Origin: an uncultured Blautia sp.
GTDB lineage: Bacteria; Bacillota; Clostridia; Lachnospirales; Lachnospiraceae
Direction of reading: 5' to 3'
Assembly: GCA_900553515.1 (NCBI GenBank)
Contig: USDN01000090.1
Coordinates: 1 to 8,762 of the forward strand
DNA: 8,762 nucleotides
In this document: in pieces, positions 1-4,201 of the stretch
Position numbering within the stretch: the stretch's first letter is position 1
Layout: the number at the start of each line of letters is the position of its first letter
Program-made: the position numbers and the translations under genes
The notes under the pieces: generated by a model
Seen by the model: only the letters and a program-made list of their open reading frames with translations
What the model was told of the DNA's origin: nothing
Database searches by the model: none

Positions 1-38
1 TTTTGTAAAGAATGCTTCAGATAAAAGGCGGTTCATAC

Positions 39-67
39 TTCCCTTTTTCGGAAAACAGGTGTATAAT
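39..67 (+). promoter_or_regulatory. Candidate sigma-A promoter of the phosphosugar mutase gene
   Basis: A perfect TATAAT lies at 62-67. The best hexamer 17 bp upstream is TTCCCT at 39-44, which matches TTGACA poorly (3 of 6), so the -35 assignment is weak. Transcription would begin near 74, leaving a leader of about 58 nt that contains the palindrome at 82-96 and the ribosome site AGGGAGG at 116-122. The -10 call is fairly good; the promoter may need an activator. Confidence 0.45.
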
Positions 68-81
68 TAAAAGCATAAACT

Positions 82-96
82 GTCCGTAATACGGAC
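82..96. promoter_or_regulatory. 15-bp perfect palindrome, possible operator in the mutase leader
   Basis: GTCCGTA-A-TACGGAC is a perfect inverted repeat with 7-bp arms around one central base. It begins about 15 bp after the candidate -10 box, that is around +8 to +22 of the predicted transcript. This suits a repressor site. A one-base loop is poor for an RNA hairpin and no T-run follows, so a terminator is unlikely. I do not recognise the binding protein. Confidence 0.45.
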
Positions 97-131
97 GCAA
101 AAAAACAAGACATATAGGGAGGTACAGCGGC

Positions 132-1865
132 ATGGATTACAGAGAAGTATATGAGCAGTGGCTTGCAAACCCATACTTCGATGAAGCAACCAAGGAAGAG
201 CTGAAAAACATCGCGGAAGAAGAAAATGAAATAAAAGAACGTTTCTACATGGATCTTGAATTCGGCACAGCAGGTCTGCGCGGAATCATTGGTGCAGGAA
301 CAAACCGCATGAATATTTATGTGGTAAGAAGGGCAACTCAGGGACTTGCCAATTATATTGCAAAGGTTGACAAAAAATCTCAGGGAGTGGCAATCGCATA
401 CGATTCTCGTAATATGTCTCCGGAATTTGCACAGGAAGCAGCTCTTTGTCTGGCAGCAAATGGAATCAAGGCATATATCTTTGAATCCTTAAGACCTACA
501 CCGGAGCTGTCCTTTGCAGTTCGTCATCTGGGATGCATTGCAGGTATCAATGTGACAGCCAGCCACAACCCGCCGGAATATAATGGCTACAAGGTTTACT
601 GGGAGGATGGCGCTCAGATCACTCCGCCTCATGACAGCGGTATCATGGGAGAGGTTAAGGCAATCTCCGACTGGAATACAGTTAAGACTATGGACAAGGC
701 TGAGGCAGAAAAAGCAGGTCTTTATGAAGTGATCGGACAGAACATTGACGATGCTTACATGGAAGAACTGAAAAAACAGGTGATCCACCATGATGCTATT
801 AAGGCAGAAGGCAAAAACCTGAAGATCGTTTATACACCTCTTCACGGAACAGGAAACATTCCTGCAAGAAGAATCCTGAAAGAACTTGGATTTGAAAATG
901 TATATGTTGTAAAAGAGCAGGAACTTCCGGACGGCAATTTCCCAACTGTCAGCTATCCGAACCCGGAGGCAGCAGAAGCATTTGAGCTTGGTCTGAAACT
1001 GGCAAAAGAGATCGATGCAGACCTTGTACTTGCTACAGATCCGGATGCAGACCGTCTGGGCGTACGTGTAAAAGATAAAAACGGAGAATATCACGATCTT
1101 ACCGGAAACATGTCAGGATGCCTTCTTGCAAATTATGAAATCGGTCAGCGCAAGGCTGTAAACGGAAGCCTTCCGGAGGATGGCGCCCTCATTAAGACGA
1201 TCGTTACCAGCAATCTGGCTGATGCTATCGCAAAAGGATACGGTGTGAACCTGATTGAAGTTCTTACTGGTTTCAAATTTATCGGACAGCAGATCCTTGG
1301 ATTTGAAAACAGCGGAAAGGGAACATATCTTTTCGGATTTGAGGAGAGCTATGGCTGTCTGATCGGTACATATGCAAGAGATAAAGATGCTATTGTGGCA
1401 ACTATGGCACTTTGCGAGGCTGCGGCATACTATAAGACTCAGGGCAAGACTCTGTGGGATGCAATGATTGAAATGTATGAGCAGTATGGATATTATAAAG
1501 ATGATATCAAATCTGTTACTCTGAAAGGTATTGAAGGACTTCAGAAAATCCAGGAGATCATGGATACTCTTCGCCAGAATCCGCCGGCAGAATTTGCCGG
1601 ATATAAGGTAGTATCTGCAAGAGACTACAAAAAAGACACGATCACAGATCTGGAAACCGGTGAGGTGAGACCGACAGGCCTCCCGAACTCCAATGTTCTT
1701 TATTATGATCTGACTGATGATGCATGGGTATGTGTACGTCCTTCCGGTACAGAGCCGAAAGTAAAATTCTACTATGGTGTAAAGGGAACTTCTCTTGAAG
1801 ATGCAGACCAGAGATCAGCAGTTATGGGCGAGGCAGTCCTTGCTATGGTAAACGCAATGATGTAA
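132..1865 (+). CDS. pgcA: Phosphoglucomutase-type phospho-sugar mutase (PgcA family)
   Basis: This 577-residue cytoplasmic enzyme belongs to the alpha-D-phosphohexomutase superfamily. The closest well-known relative is B. subtilis PgcA (about 580 residues), which interconverts glucose-6-phosphate and glucose-1-phosphate for UDP-glucose, glycolipid and glycogen synthesis. All four family signatures are visible: the phosphoserine loop TASHNP (142-147, Ser144 catalytic), the Mg-binding loop DPDADR (303-308), the sugar-binding loop FEESYG (403-408) and the phosphate-binding loop RPSGTEPK (536-543). The N-terminal FGTAGLRG (44-51) is also typical. The ATG at 132 is set by AGGGAGG nine bases upstream. 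The gene is full length and intact. Sugar specificity (glucose, mannose or pentose) cannot be fixed by eye, since phosphopentomutases share these motifs; glucose is my inference from length and overall similarity. mazG follows after 12 bp and is probably cotranscribed. Confidence 0.93.
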   Translation: MDYREVYEQWLANPYFDEATKEELKNIAEEENEIKERFYMDLEFGTAGLRGIIGAGTNRMNIYVVRRATQGLANYIAKVDKKSQGVAIAYDSRNMSPEFAQEAALCLAANGIKAYIFESLRPTPELSFAVRHLGCIAGINVTASHNPPEYNGYKVYWEDGAQITPPHDSGIMGEVKAISDWNTVKTMDKAEAEKAGLYEVIGQNIDDAYMEELKKQVIHHDAIKAEGKNLKIVYTPLHGTGNIPARRILKELGFENVYVVKEQELPDGNFPTVSYPNPEAAEAFELGLKLAKEIDADLVLATDPDADRLGVRVKDKNGEYHDLTGNMSGCLLANYEIGQRKAVNGSLPEDGALIKTIVTSNLADAIAKGYGVNLIEVLTGFKFIGQQILGFENSGKGTYLFGFEESYGCLIGTYARDKDAIVATMALCEAAAYYKTQGKTLWDAMIEMYEQYGYYKDDIKSVTLKGIEGLQKIQEIMDTLRQNPPAEFAGYKVVSARDYKKDTITDLETGEVRPTGLPNSNVLYYDLTDDAWVCVRPSGTEPKVKFYYGVKGTSLEDADQRSAVMGEAVLAMVNAMM

Positions 1866-1877
1866 CAGTGGTGAGAT

Positions 1878-2264
1878 ATGGAAGTATTTGATGAATTTAT
1901 GGAAGTAGTCAGGGCAGTCAGAAAAAACTGCCCCTGGGATAAAGTTCAGACTCATGAAAGCCTGAAACCTTATCTGGTCAATGAAACAAATGAGCTTCTG
2001 GAAGGAATCGACCGTCTGAAAAACGAAAATGACAGCGAAAACCTTTGTGAAGAGCTTGGTGATGTGCTGTTTCAGATAGCGCTTCACAGTGTCATTGCCC
2101 AGGAGGAAGGTCTTTTTACCATTGAAGATGTGGTTTCGGGAATCTCCTCGAAAATGCAGTTTCGCCATCCGAAAATTTTTGCTCCGGAGGATAAAGAAGC
2201 GGTAAAGCTTACCTGGGATGAACTGAAAAAAAGGGAAAAAGAACAAAGATCGAAAACACGCTGA
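1878..2264 (+). CDS. mazG: Single-domain MazG nucleotide pyrophosphohydrolase
   Basis: This 128-residue protein is of the MazG family, all-alpha enzymes that hydrolyse NTPs to NMP and pyrophosphate and help remove damaged or surplus nucleotides. The motif CPWDKVQTHESL (18-29) and the later FRHPKIF (95-101) match the N-terminal half of the two-domain E. coli protein. The metal-binding pattern ExxE...ExxD is present as Glu36/Glu39 and Glu59/Asp62. Only one MazG domain is present. E. coli MazG (263 residues) has two, and B. subtilis YabN at this locus carries an N-terminal tetrapyrrole methylase domain that is absent here. The basic C-terminus (KKREKEQRSKTR) ends in a normal TGA, and I see no continuation of the second domain in other frames downstream. 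The ribosome site is weak (GTGGTGAG at 1869-1876), which suggests coupling to the upstream mutase gene. Confidence 0.9.
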   Translation: MEVFDEFMEVVRAVRKNCPWDKVQTHESLKPYLVNETNELLEGIDRLKNENDSENLCEELGDVLFQIALHSVIAQEEGLFTIEDVVSGISSKMQFRHPKIFAPEDKEAVKLTWDELKKREKEQRSKTR

Positions 2265-2278
2265 ACATGGCATTCCTG

Positions 2279-2304
2279 CAAGGTTTTTAGCACAAAAAAC
2301 CTTG
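2279..2304 (+). other. 10-bp perfect hairpin between mazG and hup, overlapping the hup -35 box
   Basis: The arms CAAGGTTTTT (2279-2288) and AAAAACCTTG (2295-2304) are exact reverse complements around a 6-base loop, starting 15 bases after the mazG stop. No T-run follows the 3' arm, so it is not a canonical terminator, though it could slow polymerase or protect the 3' end of the mazG message. The last three bases of the 3' arm are the TTG of the hup -35 hexamer TTGACA, so the same bases could also form an operator-like site. Confidence 0.5.
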
Positions 2305-2330
2305 ACAATCCACAGGAAAAGGTATATAAA
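2302..2330 (+). promoter_or_regulatory. Strong sigma-A promoter of hup
   Basis: A perfect TTGACA (2302-2307) is followed after exactly 17 bp by TATAAA (2325-2330), five of six matches to the -10 consensus. Transcription should start near 2337, giving a leader of about 69 nt that ends in AGGAGG (2393-2398). A strong constitutive promoter fits an abundant nucleoid protein. Confidence 0.85.
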
Positions 2331-2405
2331 TAGAAGATAGCGTGTGATCGACAGGAAGCATAACGCGATAATAAAGAAAGAGAGCATTTTATAGGAGGAA
2401 ACACC

Positions 2406-2684
2406 ATGAATAAAACAGAATTAGTAGCAGCAATGGCGAAAGAGACAAATCTTTCCAGGAAAGATGTAGAAGCAGTTCTGAAATCTTTCACCGATGTTGT
2501 AGCATCTGAGCTCAAGAAGGGTGGTAAGATCCAGCTTGTTGGATTTGGTACCTTTGAAGTAAGCGAGAGAGCTGCAAGAGAGGGAAGAAATCCTCATACT
2601 GGTGAAACCATGAAAATCGAAGCTTCCAAAGCACCGAAATTCAAAGCAGGTAAAGCTTTAAAAGATCTTGTAAACGATAAATAA
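2406..2684 (+). CDS. hup: HU-family DNA-binding (nucleoid) protein
   Basis: This 92-residue protein is the normal length for HU, the histone-like dimer that bends and compacts DNA. The N-terminal helices begin MNKTELVAAMA. The family signature GFGTFEVSERAAREGRNP spans 46-63. Pro63, in RNP at 61-63, is the residue at the tip of the beta-arm that intercalates into the minor groove in HU/IHF structures. The C-terminus is lysine-rich (KAPKFKAGKALK). The ATG has an ideal AGGAGG seven bases upstream, and the gene ends in tandem TAATAA stops followed by a strong terminator. It therefore looks like a monocistronic, highly expressed unit inserted between mazG and rqcP; in B. subtilis the HU gene lies elsewhere. 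HU is preferred over IHF because a lone homodimer-type gene is usual in Clostridia. Confidence 0.97.
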   Translation: MNKTELVAAMAKETNLSRKDVEAVLKSFTDVVASELKKGGKIQLVGFGTFEVSERAAREGRNPHTGETMKIEASKAPKFKAGKALKDLVNDK

Positions 2685-2693
2685 TAAGAGTGC

Positions 2694-2726
2694 AAAAGGG
2701 GGGACAGTTCTGTTCCCCCTTATTTT
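2694..2726 (+). terminator. Rho-independent terminator of hup
   Basis: An 11-bp stem pairs AAGGGGGGACA (2696-2706) with TGTTCCCCCTT (2711-2721) around the loop GTTC, with one G-U pair. An A-run precedes it and TATTTTATAT follows. It starts 9 bases after the hup stop. The rqcP start codon is only 18 bases past the T-rich tail, so this element also sits in the 5' control region of rqcP. Confidence 0.9.
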
Positions 2727-2734
2727 ATATAATT

Positions 2735-2739
2735 GGAGG
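2735..2739 (+). promoter_or_regulatory. Ribosome binding site that fixes the rqcP start
   Basis: GGAGG lies five bases before the ATG at 2745. An in-frame TTG at 2733 overlaps this site and would need its own upstream ribosome site, which is absent. The ATG is therefore the start. Confidence 0.85.
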
Positions 2740-2744
2740 TAACT

Positions 2745-2984
2745 ATGCGTTTAGACAAATATTTAAAGGTATCCCGTCTGATCAAAAGAAGAACTGTGGC
2801 AAACGAAGCCTGTGATGCGGGAAGAGTTCTTCTGAACGAAAAACCTGCCCGGGCATCAGCTGCCGTAAAGGCAGGAGATATCATAGAGATCCAGTTTGGG
2901 GGAAAGAGCGTTAAGGTTGAAGTTCTGGATGTAAAAGAGACTGTCCGCAAAGAAGATGCAGAAAATATGTTTCGATATCTGTAA
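2745..2984 (+). CDS. rqcP: RqcP/YabO, S4-domain ribosome-associated quality-control protein
   Basis: This 79-residue protein consists essentially of one S4 RNA-binding domain and matches B. subtilis YabO/RqcP closely at the N-terminus (MRLDKYLKVSRLIKRRT, with Arg2 and the Arg15/Arg16 pair). RqcP binds stalled 50S subunits and works with RqcH in adding C-terminal alanine tails to incomplete peptides. The S4 fold is visible from residue 1 to about 60: the helices, then GRVLLNEKPARAS (26-38), the KAGD turn (42-45) and the strand IIEIQFGGKSVKVEV. The tail is a short KKE-like helix. The gene lies between hup and yabP, at the position of yabO in B. subtilis. No separate promoter is visible between the hup terminator and its ribosome site, so it probably depends on terminator read-through. 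The main alternative is an Hsp15-like heat-shock S4 protein, but size and synteny favour RqcP. Confidence 0.92.
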   Translation: MRLDKYLKVSRLIKRRTVANEACDAGRVLLNEKPARASAAVKAGDIIEIQFGGKSVKVEVLDVKETVRKEDAENMFRYL

Positions 2985-2991
2985 AAGGGAA

Positions 2992-3020
2992 GTCTATTTG
3001 CTGTGATCATTTCATAGATT
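2992..3020 (+). promoter_or_regulatory. Candidate sigma-E-type promoter of yabP-yabQ
   Basis: GTCTATTT (2992-2999) and CATAGATT (3013-3020), 13 bp apart, resemble the mother-cell sigma-E pattern of a GTCATATT-like -35 and a CATACAAT-like -10 (6 of 8 for the latter). Transcription would start near 3028, about 27 nt before the yabP start, which is a sensible leader. B. subtilis yabP is known to be sigma-E dependent. The match is imperfect. Confidence 0.35.
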
Positions 3021-3040
3021 GGTTAGGGAAAGAGATGATG

Positions 3041-3048
3041 GGAGGAGG
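3041..3048 (+). promoter_or_regulatory. Ribosome binding site that selects a TTG start for yabP
   Basis: GGAGGAGG is a strong site. It stands six bases before TTG at 3055 but 21 bases before the first in-frame ATG (3070), which is too far. It also lies downstream of the in-frame TTG at 3019, so neither of those can be the main start. Confidence 0.8.
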
Positions 3049-3054
3049 ACTTTT

Positions 3055-3336
3055 TTGGAAGAGAAAAAAATGTCACAATCTCATAATCTGACTCTGACAA
3101 ATCGTCAGGAAGGTACGGTCACAGGTGTCAGGGACATCCAGTCCTTTAATGAAAGTGAGATACTGTTTGCTACAGAAGCCGGAAAAATGTCAATAAAGGG
3201 AGAAAGGCTTCATGTAAAACGCCTGAATCTGGAAAAAGGAGAGGCGGATATTGAGGGAGAAGTAAACAGTATTACGTATTTGTCAAAAAGTACAGAAAAG
3301 AAAGAAGAATCTCTGCTGAAGCGGATGTTCCGGTGA
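3055..3336 (+). CDS. yabP: Sporulation protein YabP
   Basis: This protein of 93 residues, read from a TTG start, belongs to the YabP/YqfC family of mother-cell sporulation proteins; B. subtilis YabP is about 100 residues. Family features seen are the beta-rich core with TGVRDIQSFNESEI (22-35), the repeated-strand segment SIKGERLHVKRLNLEKG (46-62) followed by ADIEGEVNSITYL, and a basic amphipathic C-terminal helix ending LLKRMFR. No signal peptide or membrane segment is visible; the basic tail may contact membrane. yabQ begins three bases after its stop, so the two are translationally coupled. The biochemical role is unknown. In B. subtilis the gene is expressed under sigma-E, while its partner YabQ is needed for spore cortex formation. 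Identification rests on family resemblance plus exact synteny. Confidence 0.88.
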   Translation: MEEKKMSQSHNLTLTNRQEGTVTGVRDIQSFNESEILFATEAGKMSIKGERLHVKRLNLEKGEADIEGEVNSITYLSKSTEKKEESLLKRMFR

Positions 3337-3339
3337 ATT

Positions 3340-3804
3340 ATGAGCGGCTATATGGAATATGAAATGCTCCTGTTTCTTCTGTCGGCAGGAATGGGGGCAG
3401 TCCTTTGTCTGTGTTACGAATTTCTGGTTGCTCTGAGAAGTGTCATTCCCCATTCCAAAACTGTGGTGTCGGTGGAGGACATGATCTACTGGACAGCAGC
3501 AGGGATCTTTATTTTTATTGTTATCTACAGGACAAATCAGGGAATATTAAGGAGTTTTTTGTTTTTAGGCAATATTTTGGGAGCATGGATATGCAGTTTT
3601 ACAGCAGGTCCCTTATTTCGTAAAGCGGTCCGGTTTATCTGTGGAATACCTGTGAATTTTGTAAAAAGTTCTATAAAGAGGTTGCTATTTCTTATTAGAA
3701 GATGTAATATTTTAGTGTATAAGCACCAGGCTGTGCAAAAAAAGCATTTTTTGGAAAAGAAGAGGATCACTCAGTTTGAAAAAATCAAAAAAAAGAAAAA
3801 ATAA
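3340..3804 (+). CDS. yabQ: Sporulation membrane protein YabQ
   Basis: This 154-residue integral membrane protein is of the YabQ family, which in B. subtilis is made in the mother cell under sigma-E, sits in the outer forespore membrane and is needed for cortex synthesis. Three hydrophobic stretches are visible: about 8-31, 48-63 and 71-92. A basic tail follows (119-154) and ends in a lysine run. YEFLVALR (26-33) after the first segment is a typical family spot. No good ribosome site precedes the ATG at 3340, which lies three bases after the yabP stop, so translation probably relies on coupling. The protein is shorter than B. subtilis YabQ (about 210 residues). Its last 29 bases overlap the start of divIC in another frame, in an A-rich tract. 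The base composition from 3660 to 3810 is markedly AT-rich. Confidence 0.87.
   Translation: MSGYMEYEMLLFLLSAGMGAVLCLCYEFLVALRSVIPHSKTVVSVEDMIYWTAAGIFIFIVIYRTNQGILRSFLFLGNILGAWICSFTAGPLFRKAVRFICGIPVNFVKSSIKRLLFLIRRCNILVYKHQAVQKKHFLEKKRITQFEKIKKKKK
3682..3723 (+). promoter_or_regulatory. Candidate vegetative promoter for divIC inside yabQ
   Basis: TTGCTA (3682-3687) and TAATAT (3705-3710) are 17 bp apart and each match the sigma-A consensus at four of six positions. A second -10-like TATAAG preceded directly by TG is at 3718-3723. Either would give a short leader to the divIC start at 3776. The sites fall in an AT-rich part of yabQ, so chance matches are possible, but divIC is needed in growth and must be transcribed outside sporulation. 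Confidence 0.3.
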
Positions 3805-4090
3805 AAAAAGAATAGCAAATAATTATCTCGGTATGGCTGTGATCTCAATGGTTGTTCTTCTGCTTCTTGCAGGCCTGGCTATGCAGAGCCAGAATCTTCG
3901 GAACAGGATTGCCTATTATGATGCACAGGCTGCTGAACTGGAACAGCAGATCCAGGATGAGAAAGAACGGACAGAAGAAATCGATAACCGTAAGGAATAC
4001 ATGCAGACAGATGAGTATGCCGCAGAAGTTGCCAGAGACAGACTGGGACTTGTAAAAGATAATGAGACTGTATTTGAAGAAGAAAAATAA
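3776..4090 (+). CDS. divIC: Septum formation initiator DivIC (FtsB/FtsL-like)
   Basis: This 104-residue bitopic division protein has the expected layout: a very basic cytoplasmic N-terminus (KKSKKRKNKKR, 2-12), one membrane span at about 18-36, and an external coiled coil at about 38-75. It ends in the conserved C-terminal element RDRLGLVKDNETVF (87-100). DivIC forms a complex with FtsL and DivIB/FtsQ that activates septal peptidoglycan synthesis. The start is TTG at 3776, with AGAGGA (3761-3766) nine bases upstream. The first in-frame ATG (residue 20) would cut into the membrane span, so TTG is favoured. The gene overlaps the end of yabQ by 29 bases. B. subtilis divIC holds the same position after yabQ. 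The alternative name FtsL is excluded mainly by synteny. Confidence 0.88.
   Translation: MKKSKKRKNKKRIANNYLGMAVISMVVLLLLAGLAMQSQNLRNRIAYYDAQAAELEQQIQDEKERTEEIDNRKEYMQTDEYAAEVARDRLGLVKDNETVFEEEK
3779..3809 (+). repeat. A-rich near-homopolymer tract read in two frames
   Basis: Runs of 6, 8, 6 and 7 A are separated only by TC, G and T. The tract codes for the lysine-rich end of YabQ in one frame and the lysine-rich start of DivIC in another. The A8 run (3787-3794) is long enough to be a plausible site for polymerase slippage or replication indels. Confidence 0.85.
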
Positions 4091-4131
4091 CTCGTATTTT
4101 GGAAAAAAATTTTTGGATACAGTCGTCGGGG

Positions 4132-4138
4132 TTTGACA
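4132..4138 (-). promoter_or_regulatory. Candidate Spo0A box at the spoIIE -35
   Basis: TTTGACA read on the minus strand is TGTCAAA, one base from the Spo0A box TGTCGAA. It coincides with the -35 hexamer, as expected where Spo0A-P contacts DNA beside sigma-A. Only one good box is visible; other near matches in 4091-4160 are weak. Confidence 0.5.
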
Positions 4139-4165
4139 GATATTTTGGAGCCTGTCCCTTATAAT
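4133..4165 (+). promoter_or_regulatory. spoIIE promoter, perfect -35 and -10 with 21-bp spacer
   Basis: TTGACA (4133-4138) and TATAAT (4160-4165) are both perfect but are separated by 21 bp instead of 17. This is the hallmark described for B. subtilis spoIIE (21 bp) and spoIIG (22 bp), which use sigma-A only with phosphorylated Spo0A. The start would be near 4172, about 30 nt before the spoIIE ATG at 4202, with the ribosome site between. The spacing makes activity without an activator unlikely. Confidence 0.75.
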
Positions 4166-4190
4166 GAGCACTTGATGAAGTGTGTAAGGG

Positions 4191-4197
4191 GGAGGGG
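4191..4197 (+). promoter_or_regulatory. Ribosome binding site that fixes the spoIIE start
   Basis: GGAGGGG ends four bases before ATG 4202 (the GGAGG core lies six bases away). An in-frame TTG at 4133 is part of the -35 hexamer and lies upstream of the predicted transcript, so it cannot be the start from this promoter. Confidence 0.85.
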
Positions 4198-4201
4198 AAA
4201 T

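Noticed and set aside
489..1094. 201-codon open frame on the minus strand inside the mutase gene
   Set aside because: It is fully antisense to a gene with all family motifs, is rich in Cys/Phe/Ile, has no ribosome site I can see, and resembles no family I know.
1584..1600. CCGGCA / TGCCGG inverted repeat in the mutase gene
   Set aside because: It is a six-bp stem inside a conserved coding region with no T-run, and is most likely chance.
2728..2733. Perfect TATAAT before rqcP as a promoter
   Set aside because: No reasonable -35 exists 16-18 bp upstream (the region is the terminator stem), and the transcript would start at or after the ribosome site.
3405..3623. Second + strand frame within yabQ (72 codons)
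   Set aside because: It has no ribosome site and no recognisable family, and lies wholly inside yabQ, whose membrane-protein pattern is clear.
4133..4135. TTG as an upstream start of spoIIE
   Set aside because: It is part of the perfect -35 hexamer, has no ribosome site, and would lie upstream of the predicted transcript start.
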